Assembly (NCBI GenBank): GCA_037176725.1
Contig: JAZBRS010000026.1
Span: 149,865,501 to 149,929,500 of the forward strand
DNA from: Posidonia oceanica
Taxonomy: Eukaryota > Streptophyta > Magnoliopsida > Alismatales > Posidoniaceae
Direction of reading: 5' to 3'
Length of the DNA stretch: 64,000 nt
The position numbers and the translations under genes were made by a program. The notes beneath the pieces are model-generated. The model had not been told where the DNA came from. It was given only the letters and a program-made list of their open reading frames with translations, and did no database searches. Below are positions 47,252 to 59,530 of this stretch, in pieces. Every line of letters begins with the position of its first letter. The stretch's first letter is position 1.

Positions 47252-49231
47252 CTCGAAGTCCCAATGAACTTACGAGACCAAACACCTACACAAACTGCAC
47301 CCAGAATACTAAGTCCTGGTGCCAAAGTCTAAACCTATGATTAACTTATTCCCTAATGTCCATCTTGACCAATTAGGGAAAACCTTAATATTACTAGGTC
47401 ATTTAATCTTTTAATTCCAACCCTAGCACAAGGGGATCTTGCTAATTCATTTTAGGCAACCCTTAACTCGTCTCTAATGATTTGCCTAATTATCATCTTG
47501 CCCTAATGTATTTTATAAAATGCCAATACATTCCTATATCAGCAAATCATGCCAATGTCTTAAAAGACAAAGATTCACTTTCACTCCACAAAACTATTCA
47601 TAAAACCCAAAAATCAGATTTTAAAGCCTTAACAAAAACAGGGCAACCTCTAATAGACCGGGCCTGGCCAATTCCAGGCCAAACCAAACAGAATGGGCGC
47701 CCCTTGGGCGCCCACTAGCGCCCAGCACGCGCCAGATGCGCTTGGAAAGCTCGCTAGTGATGCGCATCGGCGAATCCCGCCTCCCAGTGTCGCTAGAACC
47801 TCTCGCTGGAAACTTGCGCCAGGTCCCTCCACCTGGCACCTTCGCCAGACCCACACACAGAGAACAAACCAGCAGAGAACCCATGAACTTATGCTTTAAA
47901 AGAAAACAACCCACACCTTACACAAGTCACCACAAATCCAGAGAAAAATACCAAGTTCTAGCATGATGTAATACCTATCATTGGAGATAAAAATCTCAAG
48001 AATCCAACATATCAATCTCAACATATAAAATCACAAGATCATGAGGCACATATCACACACAGTATCTTACACCCTTTTAAATCCCTGAATAATTCATTAA
48101 AATTCTCTAAAAACTATAAAACCATCTCCACACCATAAAAACTAACTAATCTACTCAATCCTATATTTACTTCACTAAATCTAACTCAAACAAGAGAAAG
48201 AGGAGTGCGGCCCCAGAGATTCCTTCCTCATCCAATCATCCTTCCTTCCCTCCTCTTCACCTTCTTCTCCACTGCATGCGTACCCAGTGTTGCCAGAACC
48301 TCTCGCTGGAAACCCGCGCCAGGTCCCTCCGCTTGGCACCTTCGCCAGACCCACACACAGAGAACAAACCAGCAGAGCACCCATGAACTTATGCTTTAAA
48401 AGAAAACAACCCACACCTTACACAGGTCACCACAAATCTAGAGAAAAATACCAAGTTCTAACATGATGTAATACCTATCATTGGAGATAAAAATCTCAAG
48501 AATCCAACATATCAATCTCAACATATAAAATCCCAAGATCATGAGGCACATATCACACACAGTATCTTACACCCTTTTAAATCCCTGAATAATTCATTAA
48601 AATTCTCTAAAAACTATAAAACCATCTCCACACCATAAAAACTAACTAATCTACTCAATCCTATATTTACTTCACTAAATCTAACTCAAACAAGAGAAAG
48701 AGGAGTGCGGCCCCAGAGATTCCTTCCTCATCCAATCATCCTTCCTTCCCTCCTCTTCACCTTCTTCTCCACTGCATGCGTGCTTCCAACCACTGGCCTC
48801 CGGCCATCCTCCAATCCTTTCTCTACCTCGCCAGCCTTGAGATGCGGTTCCAGAATGGTGTAGGGCATGGTGGCTGCATGCTCGGGAAGCTTCTGGTTTC
48901 TTCCTCTCTTATATCCAACTTTTCGCACAAAAATTGTGCAAACCTCCTCCTCCTTCCAACAAACTACAAATATCCCAAACAACCTTCTAAAATTAAGATA
49001 GAGAGGAATAAACACCAATCCATCTCGCCCACAGATGGAAACTCATAACATTACTGGTTACCAAATCCCAGTCTTATCCAATTAATATCCAACAGAAATT
49101 GCAAGGTCATCCTTGTAAAAAATGCCTGATCTCTGAATACTGCACCTCGCGCTAGCAATCCGTGCCAGAAATCTGCACCAGCAATCCGTGCTAAGCATAC
49201 CTGCTAGATTCAGAAAAACCTGAATGTTACA
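47252..49231 (-). mobile_element. LTR2, second piece
   Basis: Continues LTR2 after E2 and ends CTGAATGTTACA, followed by CCAAA (49232-49236). It contains a 500-bp tandem duplication. No gene. Confidence 0.75.
47783..48781. repeat. Two-copy tandem duplication, period 500 bp, in LTR2
   Basis: CCCAGTGTCGCTAGAACC at 47783 recurs as CCCAGTGTTGCCAGAACC at 48283, and the sequence stays in register at exactly 500 bases up to CCACTGCATGCGT. Only scattered substitutions separate the copies. Confidence 0.92.
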
Positions 49232-49236
49232 CCAAA

Positions 49237-49565
49237 CCACGGCTAAAATTGTCAAAAAGCCACAACACACACACACAGCGCCAAAACTTATTGAGTCACC
49301 CTGGCCACAGGCGACCGACCCAGTCATAAGCAATCGTCAGGGACTCTAACCCCGAAACCCGCACTGCACTGCTGCGGTAGAACCACCTTGTGTAGGAGTT
49401 CCCTGCCTCGAATCCGTGTACCACGAACCCTCAAAGTCCTCTTCGGACAACAACACACAGGGTACACCCTCCCGGTGTCCTAAGTACTGGTGTCACCTGG
49501 GAACTCTAACCTTGGACTACGGGTCACCTTGGGGATTCAAACCCTTAACCCTACCAATATAGTAA
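49237..49565 (-). mobile_element. LTR1, second piece
   Basis: Resumes LTR1 after the CCAAA duplication. It contains GTCACCCTGGCCACAGG, which LTR3 also has near 58135. It is cut off at 49566 by the copia element. Confidence 0.65.
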
Positions 49566-50784
49566 TGTTGACAAAATTGCCTCATCTCGGTTTTGATAAT
49601 AACAAAACATATTTGTGAGCTAACCTTCTTGATAGGTCAAGAAAGAAGTTCTCATGGACTTTGGAAAAAGAAGAAGGTGATATTGGCAAAGAAGAAATCA
49701 ATATGGAAGATCAAGGCAATTCAATTTAAGATCAAGTCAAAGCAATTGAAGATTGAAGACCAAGTTTATATGTAATTAAAATAGTCATGTAAAAGAGTAT
49801 GTTGTATTCTAGGAACTTGTAATAATCTCCCAAACACCCCCATAGTATCTTAGGAAAATAGCCATAGCCCAAAACAAACCAATTCATTGAGTACATTCAT
49901 TATAGGGTTAAAACAGGGCAGTTCGGCATATCCAATATTTTCGGTACATCGATCAGGGAAAATAAGTGTTCACAACAATGAACTGGATCGGTAAACCGAA
50001 AAGCTTCGGTATACCAAAATCTGGGCTATCTGTTCACAACCGAGAATACGTTCGGCACACCGAAACATTTCGGTATACCGAAGTATCCAACCGTTGTGAT
50101 TTTTGGTCGACCGATTAATTTCGTCATATCGAACCAGTAGCCGTTTGTGAACATTTGAGAGAATTGTGAGCTCATTTTACACATGTTTAAATTAGTATAT
50201 TCTTATATATAGGACACCACTATACTCATATCTCAGAACAGAGATACATGAGAGATAAGAGAAGTATATTGCACATCATATACACTTAGTTGAGCTCCAT
50301 TTCCATCATTTCCTTTAAGCATTCCACTTACATCATTTTAGAGATATTCCCCAAGCTAGAGAGCTTCATTTCCACCTAGCTAAAGTGATTTGGGAGATAT
50401 AGAAAGAGTTGTAATCTTTGCTTTCTTGAGTGAGTTCTTCTCTAGGAGTGAGAAGGGGAACCGCGGTTTTTGCGGAGCTTCGCGAGGATTCATCAAGGGT
50501 GTACGGCAAGATCTTGACCTGGAACAAGATTAGGTTTAAGGTAACTCTCGAGGGGTTTTCTCGATGAGTGGACTAAGTTGGGGAGTCTGAACTACTATAA
50601 ATCCTCTGAGTAATTTCATTTTCTCTCATCTCCTTCTTTGTATGTTTCTAGTTAATATTCAAATCATTCTTTATATTTCATTTACTTGCTAAATTGCTTA
50701 AGATTGTTAAAGTAAACTTAAATTTCACATATTTTATTAAAATCACTATTCACCCTCCGCTAGTGAAGGTCTAAAATCATAACA
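49566..50784 (+). repeat. Copia 5' LTR
   Basis: 1,219 bp, TGTTGACAAAATTG to AATCATAACA. A TATA-like word TATATATAG lies at 50204-50212. A cluster of TTCGG...CCGAA palindromes sits at 49988-50114, upstream of it. Confidence 0.88.
49922..50136. repeat. Cluster of TTCGGnnnnCCGAA palindromes in the copia LTR
   Basis: TCGGTAAACCGA at 49988-49999, TTCGGCACACCGAA at 50051-50064, the perfect palindrome TTCGGTATACCGAA at 50069-50082 and TTGGTCGACCGA at 50103-50114, plus degraded copies on both sides. Confidence 0.92.
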
Positions 50785-50786
50785 GT

Positions 50787-50798
50787 TGGTATCAGAGT
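50787..50798 (+). other. Primer-binding site (initiator tRNA-Met)
   Basis: TGGTATCAGAGT two bases after the LTR end, the standard plant copia primer site with one mismatch at the end. Confidence 0.92.
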
Positions 50799-50837
50799 CT
50801 TGTTTATCTAGGTATAAGATTTAACCATCTTCTAGAT

Positions 50838-52031
50838 ATGGCTTCTTGTTCATTTAACATTAATATTATAGAGGGACAAAGTATTTATAGATCACCATTT
50901 TTGGTGGAAATAATTATAATTATTGGAAGTGCAGAATGCAAATTTATCTTAAATCCATTGATGTTGATTTATGGAATATTGTTATTAATGGATATACCCC
51001 TAGTAAGAAAAGTTATAAGGAATGGAATAAAGATGAAATTAATTTAGCAACATTAGATGCTAAGGGATTGAATACATTATTTTGTGCTATTAGGCAAGAT
51101 GAATTCAATCGTATTTCTAATTGTAGTACTTCTCATGATGCATGGCATATTTTAGAAGTTACTCATGAGGGAACAAACTAAGTAAAAGAAACAAAAATCA
51201 ATATGCTTGTTCATAAGTATGAATTGTTCAAAATGCAACCCCATGAATCCATTGGAAACATGTTTACGAGATTTTCTAAGATCATTAATAATTTGCAATC
51301 TCTTGGAAAAAGTTATTCTTCAAGTGATTTAGCTAGGAAAGTACTTAGATCACTTACTCCGGATTGGGAGAAGAAGGTCACCGCTATTGAAGAAGCAAAG
51401 GATCTATCAAAATATTCCCTTGAAGATCTCATAGGAAATCTTACTTCCTATGAAGTACAAATGATGGAGAAGGAAATAGAAAAGGTTCCAGAAAAGATGA
51501 GTATTGCACTTAATGCCTCAATCGAGTCGGATGATTCGGGTGTGGAAGATTTTGCTTTTATTACTCACAAGTTCAAGTCATTCTTAAAGAAAGAAAGAAT
51601 TCTAAAGAAGGACAAGAGAAACACCAAGAAGAAGAAGGCTCTTCAAGCTACATGGGACGATAGCAATTCCTCCGAAGAAGATTCATCTTCCAATGGTGAG
51701 GTGGCTCACTCATGTTTTATGACAAATACAAGTGAGGTATCATCTTTAGATATTGTTGATGATTTTTCTATGGATGAATTATTTTATGCTTTGAATGTTA
51801 CTTGAAGTATAAATCCTTGAATGTTAAATACAAAAATATAAACAAAACTTTTGTTGATATATCTCATGAAAAAGAAATGATTTCAAATGAAAATGATGAG
51901 TTGAGAAATAAGAACAAAGCATTTGAAATAGAAAATGATAACTTGAAAAATGAATTGAATATCATGAAATGTAGAATTGATGTTTTAGAAAATAACTTTG
52001 CATCATTAAAGTTCAAAAGTGAAAATTTGCT
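50838..52031 (+). pseudogene. Copia Gag (UBN2-type) with coiled-coil tail, broken
   Basis: Starts MASCSFNINIIEGQSIYR at 50838, shifts frame near 50900, then gives NYNYWKCRMQIYLKSIDVDL and the UBN2 gag core (KYELFKMQPHESIGNMFTRF, then LARKVLRSLTPDWEKKVTAI). A stop sits at 51179 and a second frameshift near 51800. The tail from 51802 (NENDELRNKNKAFEIENDN) is predicted coiled coil, as in SIRE-type gags. Coding sequence stops at 52031 because LTR3 is inserted; the last residues of the open frame to 52092 belong to LTR3. Protease, integrase and RT are outside the window. Confidence 0.88.
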
Positions 52032-52322
52032 TGTAACGCCCCAACGCGTCACATACCAGCATCAGTACTACCCAAAAAATTATAATAAATAATTAAAAAG
52101 AAACTAAGCTATGATTAACATTGAAATCAAAATTTTACAAACTACACTACCCAGAAACCTCATTGTGCGGCTACGTGGCTCCTATAAGGCACTACAACTG
52201 GACTGCACTCCTAATCTGCACTTGAAAACCAAACACAAAATACGTGAGTGACAACAAAGTCACTCAGTACACGCCCACCCAAAAACACGGAGAAGAATCA
52301 CAAAACTCAAGATTCACGATGG
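52032..52322 (-). mobile_element. LTR3 (Tekay-like), first piece
   Basis: Starts TGTAACGCCCCAACGCG after TTGCT, the presumed target duplication. It shares CTACACTACCCAGAAACC and GCGGCTACGTGGCTCC with LTR1. It is split by LTR4 at 52323 and continues at 57975. Confidence 0.78.
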
Positions 52323-55300
52323 TGTTGACACCCCATCTTGGCAGGCTTGGATCCTTGGAGCCCTCCTGGCGATTGTTGGACTCAAACCTAACCCAAAACC
52401 AAACCCTAACCCTCTTCTTTACCCCTCCAAAATCAGCCCATCTTGACCTAAGCCTTTACCCCTCTTCCCAAGCTCAAAACCTGACCAAAATCCATAGGAA
52501 AACCCACCAACACCCACTTAGCAAGCCTACCCAAGAACCTAGAATTTTCCAAACCTAGACCATTCCCAAAAACCCTAGAAAACCTAGGCAAAACTCCTCT
52601 TTTTCTACACCTTGAAACCCCTCCAAAATCTTTTTAAAATCAAACCAAAACCTCAGAACCAACACCTCAAATCCTAGACTGCCCACTCACCAATTTTCAC
52701 CTCATTCCAAAACCCTTAAGACCTCCTTTCATCCAAATTATCCTTTTCTCTCTCCGGGATTATCATTTTCTCTCTCCTCTCTCTCTCCTGATTATCATCT
52801 CTCTTTTCATCCCCTTCTTGCTCCCTCTCTGGCCTGGCTGTGGGCCCCCTTTGTGCTTCTATCCTTCCTCTATCTTATTCCTATTTTTACTTTATTTTTA
52901 ACACTTTCCCTAATTTTCAAAAAATCCTTTTCCTTCAACCTATCTCTTTTCCTTTTATCTCCCTCTTTTTTCCATTTCTTTCCTCCTTCTCTTTTCCTTT
53001 TCCCTCTCTTGCAAAAATCCATAAAAACCCCTAAAAATCTGCAAAATCCCAAAACATAAAGGAAACAAATCAGAACCCTATGAAAAACAATTAAAAAACA
53101 TTAAACAAGCAATTAAAAACCTAAACTTAACTAAATCAAACTAAAAGGAAAACCAAGCATGTAAGCTAAAAAATGCAAAACAAATCTAAAGAAAACACTG
53201 AAAAATCAAGGAAAAAACTAAAATAAAACCAAAACCTACCAAAAGTAAAAACCCCATCAAAAGAATTAAAAAACAAACCCTAAAAAGAAGAATTAAAAAA
53301 CAAACACTAAAACAAGTAATTAAAGAAACAAAGAGACTTAACCTAACAAACCTAAGGAAAAAACAAATTAAAAACTTAATTAAAAGGAAAAGAAAAACAC
53401 ATTTAAAAGACTTAAAAATACCCTATCAAACCAGAAAATCTAGCTAAAAACTCCAAGAAAAATCAACAAATAAAAATTAAAGCATAATTTAAAAGACTTA
53501 AGAAAGAAAAAAAAACCTAAGAAGACTAAGACTTAAAAACCTAAAACCAATCCTGATTAATACGAAAATAAATCCTAAAAAATCCTAATCAATGTCCTGA
53601 GTATCTAACAAGAGAAACACAATTTTTAAAAACAATTTAAAAAAGGGTTTAACAAACATTTAATCAAGTGAAAACCAATTAAAAGCAAAACCAAAACCCT
53701 AAAACCCTAATCAAGCCCAAAACACATTAATCAACCCAAAATGGCCATTAAAAAATTTAATTAAAATCCTAATCTACATCACAACCTTTCTAATTCTTTT
53801 ATTTATTTTTAGTCTATTTTTCCTAATTTTATTTCCTTTCTTTTCCCTCTCTTTCTTTCTTTCTTCTCATTTTTCTTTTCTTCTTTTTCCTTGCTGGGCC
53901 CAATTCAGCCCGTCTCTTCCTTTCTTCTTCATTTCTTTTTCTTTTTTTTTTTTTCGGCCCGCAGCACAGTCCGACCCACGCCCCTCCTTCTTCCTCCTTT
54001 TCCTTCTGCAGATTTTCTGCAACTTTCTCCCGCGAACAGCTGCTACAGCCCTCCCTCCATCGTTCGAATTTGAAGCCTCCATCAGATCAGCAACAGCAGC
54101 TCGCCGCTCCTCTCTTCTCTCAGCGGCTTTCCGGGAGGCAATCAATGCCTGTCGTCTCGCCGGCATCAGTCTCTTGTCTGCTGCAGTGGTCGCCGGTTGA
54201 ATTCAAAAATTCCCAACGCGCCAGTAGCCAGCCTCCTCCTGATAAAAGCCAGCCATTCGACCCCCTTCATTGCCCTTTTTTTGCCGTCCGAGAGAGAGAG
54301 CTGAGAAATCCAGAGATTTCCCAAGCAAACCCCCCTTTCTTCTCCCTCTGATTTTCAGTAGAACTTCCCCTTCTTCCTCCTCTGAAACCAGCCCATTCCA
54401 GCCTCGATTTCCCTTCCATTTTGATCCCCCAAGTTCACCCAGGAAACCAGCAATCCCCTCCCGCCATTTCCCGACCATTCCACCCCTCAGAACCACCCCA
54501 GTTCACCTGAATCCACCGCAGAGCACCAACAGAAGCTAACTCCAACCCATTTCGGAATTCCCACCACCACTGAACTCCATTTCTCCCCAAATCTTCCTAA
54601 GTTACTCGCCTGACATCCACCTTTCCAGAGCACCAGACCTCCAGCCCTCTCCCTCACCACAGGCCGAGAACAACACAACAAACACTTGCCTTCTCCACTG
54701 ACCAGAAACCGACCCAACCTCCAAATCTTCTCCACGCTCTCCAGAAGCCCAATCCAACAATCCAGAACCGTTCCCCGGACCTCTAGCAATCCCCCGGAGG
54801 GTCCCATCCAGCCTGAGGAGCAGCAAACACTCCCCTCGGCCTCCGGCTGCCACTCTGAACCCACGACCTGCCGAATCTCTCTCCGGTCTGCACAGCTCGT
54901 GTCTGATCATCTGGGAAGCTCCGGAGGACCGTTCTGAGGTGACTCCAGCCCTCGTGAGCAGCGGACAGCGCCCGCAGCGACCGGACAGACGCCGTCGACC
55001 AGCTCCGGCACTGCTGAGGTCGGGAGGACGCTCCAGACACGGACACAGGTATTTTCTTACCTTCCCCGCTCTCTCTCCTCCTCCTGCTGCTTCCCCGCCG
55101 ATCAGAGTCAGCTTCCAAGTCCTCTAGACGCTCCTGCGGCTCACCGGTCTTCCCGTCTTCTCCGGCGCCGGTCCCCTGATCTCCGGATGCTCCGCCCAGC
55201 AGAACGGACTCCCGACGATTCCCAGAGCTCCGCACGGTCGCCGGCTACGTCCTCCGCCATCTCGCGCCTCCCCAAGCCCCCTGTGTCGACGGTGGTGAGC

Positions 55301-55419
55301 GCCGGTGGCTCACTGCTACAGTGCCAGCCACCGCCGGCAAATCACTGTGTATTTATTTTCTTAGTTATAAGATTTCTGTGCAGATATTGCATGTTTGCCT
55401 TAACTTTTTTAATTTTTGC

Positions 55420-56290
55420 GTTTCAGTCCTCTGTCCATTTAATATGCTTAGTTTTTAATTAAAAACCATGCTAAATTGATGCTTTTATCTCTGCTTTTCT
55501 GTATTTGCAATCTAGTCCTGTTACTGTGCTGTGCTGTTGTATTATTTTGCATTTTAGCCCCTCTGTTTTCGTTTTTTGCACTTAGGTCCTGCAGTAAATC
55601 AGTTCATTTAATTGCATATAGTTTACCATATGAAATTGCATTCTGCATCCCCGCATGTTTCTGATTTTGCATATAGGTCCATGCACTGTAGTAACTTAGG
55701 TTTTATTTTTTATTTTTGCTTGTTGCATTGCATCTTCTTCCCTCTGTTTTCTGACATTTGCATTTAGGTCCATTTTAAATGGACAGTAACCATTTGCATG
55801 CATTTTTGCTTACTGCATTGCATTTTGGCCCCTGTTTTTTTTAAAAATTGCACATCAGTCCTTTATCAGTGTTTTCAGAGCATGTTTACCATACAAAATT
55901 ACATATTTGACCCCTGCATGATTCAAAAATCACACATAGGTCCTTGCATCCTTTAAAAACCATGTAAAAAGACTGTTTTGCCCCTAAAGTTGCATCTTAG
56001 TTCCTATGCTTACAAAATTGCATGTAGACCCTCCACTTGCATTCCCAGACTCCCCAGAATCCTGTTTCCTGGAAAATTTGCATTTTAGACCCTAGTTTTT
56101 CCAAAATTGCATCCTGATTTCCTTTTGTTTTCAAAACTTCTTCCAATGCATACCCTCTTTTCAAATTAGCTTTCTGAGCCTAGTCTTTTGCAAAATAACC
56201 CTCTGCCCTCTCTTGTTTTCAAAATCCTCCTCTGTGGACCCCATCTTTTGTGAAAATTTGCATTTTAGCCCCTTTTCTTTTTCAAAAATG
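55420..56290 (+). repeat. Iterated TTGCATTTAGGTCC-like words in LTR4
   Basis: About fourteen imperfect copies, spaced roughly 30-90 bases. Examples are near 55510 (TTGCAATCTAGTCCTG), 55545, 55575, 55665, 55760, 55850, 56020, 56080 and 56260. Confidence 0.8.
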
Positions 56291-57079
56291 CTTTTGAACT
56301 CCTGTCTTTTCCAAGTTTGTTCCCCTTGTTTCTTCTTGCTTGTGCATGCATTCTGCATTTATTTAGTCTTGCATTTTAGCATCCCTCTGCACACACTAAG
56401 CACTTTTAGCTCCCCTTCACTTGGGAGGACCTTTTGCACACCCCTAGGACCTCCTGAACACCTAGATCTGTTCTTCTCCCCTGTTCTGGCCCTTCTGCCT
56501 TGAAGCTGCGATATCTTCCGATCCGGCCGTTGGATCTTCTCAAGCAAGCTGCCCAGGCTACCGCAGCGAAGCGCTCTTCAGCACGGACCAAGCAGATCTC
56601 AGATCAGGCTCCAGGATTTCCAGGTATGTCCTCCTGAACCCCTACATTGCATTCATTTGCATGCCATTTGCATAGTTTTCCTCGTTTTCGATTCCTGTTT
56701 CTTTGAGTATGTAGAATAGGGCCTCCTCTTCTTGTCTATCAACTCAGATCTCCATTTCGCATTTCCCTATGTGTTTTGTGTTGAGTTTTCCCTGGATTTA
56801 CCACTTAATGTGACTTTCTTCCCCCTTTTCCACGACCCGATCGCATCGCGAGCTTTGGGCAGCATGCGAGACACACCGTGGAACGGTCTAGTGGGAAATG
56901 GTCGCAAAAGAGGTGGTAATCCCCCCGTTTGCTCACCCTCCCCTTTGTAGGTCTTCACACCTACTTTGTGTGGCCCTGAACAGCGCTTGTTCTCACACAT
57001 GCGCTGTTCTGCTTCTCCTTTTTCTGCTTCTAATCTTTTCTTTGCATTTGCATTCGCACAGCTTTTCCGAGGTTTTATC

Positions 57080-57320
57080 TCGCAGTTTTGGCACCGTTTT
57101 GCGTGCCCGTTCTCGTTTTGGCACCGTTTTGCGTGCCTGCTTTGTCTTTCGCGTCGTTTTGCGCGCTCGCCCTGTTTTTGGCACAGTTTTGCGTGCCCGT
57201 CATCGCCTTTTGCACCGATTTACGTGCCGCCTTGCTTTCTCGCCCGTTTTGCATGCCGACTTTGTCTTTTTGCACCGTCTTGCGCACTTTCTTGTTTTTG
57301 CCTCGTTTTGCGTGCTTTAC
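57080..57320 (+). repeat. Degenerate tandem TTTTGCGTGCC repeat in LTR4
   Basis: About eight units of roughly 30 bases with core CGTTTTGCGTGCC. The equivalent position in S1 and the E2 LTRs has a related GCATCGTTTTCCGCGC repeat on their sense strand (8380-8580 in S1). Confidence 0.75.
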
Positions 57321-57974
57321 GCCATTTTCTCTTGCATGTCGATCGCATTGCATGGTTTTACCGTTGTTTTGCTTTTTCGCTTGCATTTGCATATAGGGCT
57401 GTGATGCTTACTGCCTGGAGTTCTCACGAGCCCGGTTTCGCCCAGTTCGGAACACAGACAGCGTAGCTGAGCACTTAGACAGCACGTTTACTTCCTTGCC
57501 CTGCATCTCTCCACTTAGAGCACACCTTGAGCATTCATTTAGGCATTCATAGGCACATAGGCATTCAATCCTGCATTTTCCTGCGTATGCAAGCGTAAGC
57601 CTAGAAAGACCGATTCTCGGGCGTGTCGGGGGTGCCTAACACCTTCCCCGCACGTAACAGGAGTCCTTGCCCTGTCTTTTGGCCCGCAACGACTATACTG
57701 CCCTTATCCTAGGCTAGAGTCATCTCTTTTGCATGCATTTGCATTTGTCTTCTTTTGCATTGCTTTGCTTTGCATTTCTTGCTTGGTTTTGCGTGTTAAT
57801 TCACGCATTTCCCTGGTTTTCCTTGTCTCCCGTTAATAGACATGGTGGCGACTCTGATTTGTCTTATCTTTCTCTTTTCTCCTCGATTTTAAGTGTTTTC
57901 GAGTTGAGCCTCTTCCTCGGATCCAATCGCCGCTAAATAGCGAGCCTGATTCCGATCGGGATCGCTACAGATGG

Positions 57975-59348
57975 TTAAAACTAAAACTGAGTAATCCACT
58001 GCAAAACCATGCCATTTCCAAACTTAATTAATTTCCTCTGCATTCACATGCTCTATACAAAATATTTCATTCATTCAAATCCTCGTCTGAAACCATCTAA
58101 GAAAAACCACACACAAAGCGAACAAAACCCGTCGTGCCACCCTGGCCACAGGTGATGAACCTAGCCACAAGCAGTTGCTGAAGACTCTAGCTTCTCTCAA
58201 CTGCACTACTGCGGTGGGCTACCCCGTGTGGGAGGAACCACCGTCTCAGGAACTCAGCCCTCAGTTAATCATATTTCTCAGTACACGGGGTTGCGTTCTT
58301 TGATGCCCCTTTGGTGCCTAAGCGTTTGGGGACTTTAACCCCAGCCCCAGCCAGCACCGACACAGAGGGAAACCGTCTTTTTCATCGGGCCCTATAGTAC
58401 CACAGACATCACCCTAGACAACTGACTCTTGGCCATCTAGGGTATCAATCGTCCCTAGTCTGTCGGCCAGAAGCTTTGGTCTTGTAGTCCTCAAAACCAA
58501 GGAAATTCTTTTCAAAACCTTTGCGAACCATGCATTCCTTTTCCAAACTCTTTTGGAAAACATTTTGAAATCATTCGGTCGGCCGAACCTAAATAGGTGA
58601 CCACTCCCAGGCTTTGGTTCGGCACACCGAAACTTTTCGGTTGACTGATCAGCTCGCTGTCACGGTCTACCGAAATGAGTCAGTCGACCGAACCTGGGCC
58701 TGGGCTCACAACTAGGAACACAATAGACATGCCAGAACGGTTCGGTATACCAAAATCTCTGGCATGTCACAATCGACGTACCCAAATAATTCGGCATGTC
58801 GGACCAGACGATCTCTGAAAGCCGAAAACAGGGTGACCAAAAATTTCCCAACATGGGAACCTCAACCGGTTCCACCACATACCACGAAAAATTCCGTAAA
58901 ATACATGGATGCAAACAGCTCGTAGTCATCCACCTTTTAAGACAAAAATCACAAGAATCCATTCACTACAACTCGAGATACAAAATTTCAAAGAGGAAAA
59001 GCTCAAATGGCAAAATCGAGATTCCACCACAAAATTCCACTGTAAAATTCATCCAAAATTCCAATGAAATCCTACAAGCTTCATCCATACATCAAAACTA
59101 ACAAATCAACCTATCTTCAGAGATTTAACAAGAATTCAAAGAGGGAAAAAGGTGGTGGAATGCGTACAAATCGTCGGCAAACGTCTCCTCCCCTTCTTCC
59201 TTCTTCACCTCCACTGGCTGCCTGAGTCTCTTCTCCTCTCCTCCTCTCGCTCTCCTGCCCTCCTCCCTGAAGTGGCCTCCTCCTCCTCCTTAAATCAACC
59301 CCTGCTACCGACATATTACCGGAGATCTCGGTGTCGGCGGTTGCAGGG
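57975..59348 (-). mobile_element. LTR3, second piece
   Basis: Continues LTR3 after LTR4. It shares CACCCTGGCCACAGG with LTR1 and a TTCGG palindrome cluster at 58574-58800 with E1 and the copia LTR. It is cut at 59349 by E5; its far end is outside the window. Confidence 0.72.
58574..58806. repeat. TTCGG...CCGAA words in LTR3
   Basis: TTCGGTCGGCCGAA at 58574-58587 and TTCGGCACACCGAA at 58618-58631, followed by weaker copies near 58638, 58663, 58680, 58741 and 58790. Confidence 0.88.
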
Positions 59349-59465
59349 TGTAGACACCCCATTTTTTTTCAAATTTTGTGCTATAGGATCTCTCTGGTGG
59401 CTTCAAAAAACCAAACCCAAACCCATTCAAATCCATTCCCTAAACCCAATTCCAAATCCATTCAA

Positions 59466-59530
59466 ATCCATTCCCTAAACCCTAAACCCTAACCTAAACC
59501 CAAACCCTAAACCTAAACCCTAACCTAAAA
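59466..59530. repeat. Telomere-like CCCTAAA repeats inside the E5 LTR
   Basis: Several CCCTAAA units, some degenerate to CCTAAC or CCAAAC, the plant telomere word, near the LTR start. Scattered units also occur in LTR4 near 52385 and 53698. Confidence 0.85.

Larger units (their letters stand above)
49566..52031 (+). mobile_element. SIRE-like Ty1/copia element, 5' part
   Basis: 5' LTR (49566-50784), initiator-Met primer site and gag are present in order. The element is cut at 52032 by LTR3, and its remainder and right LTR lie beyond the window. The five bases AGTAA before the LTR are the presumed target duplication. SIRE assignment rests on the gag type with a coiled-coil tail and the LTR opening word TTTTGATAATAACAAAACAT. 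Confidence 0.82.
52323..57969 (+). mobile_element. LTR4: 5.6-kb solo LTR of a Tat-type family
   Basis: Starts TGTTGACACCCC and ends GGGATCGCTACA, flanked by GATGG at 52318-52322 and 57970-57974. There is no primer site or interior. The first half is CT-rich with many ACCCTA-like words and, at 53867-55300, GC-rich sequence whose open frames (for example 54783-55235) show no motif. Iterated TTGCATTTAGGTCC words fill 55420-56290. The last 900 bases carry a degenerate TTTTGCGTGCC repeat (57080-57320) and the conserved block at 57602-57670 shared with S1, S2, E2 and E5. This is exceptionally long for a solo LTR, and a hidden nested insertion cannot be excluded. Confidence 0.82.

Noticed and set aside
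54783..55235. A 150-codon frame in GC-rich LTR4
   Set aside because: Low-complexity Arg/Ser/Gly composition on both strands with no family word. Possible captured host DNA was considered but not supported.
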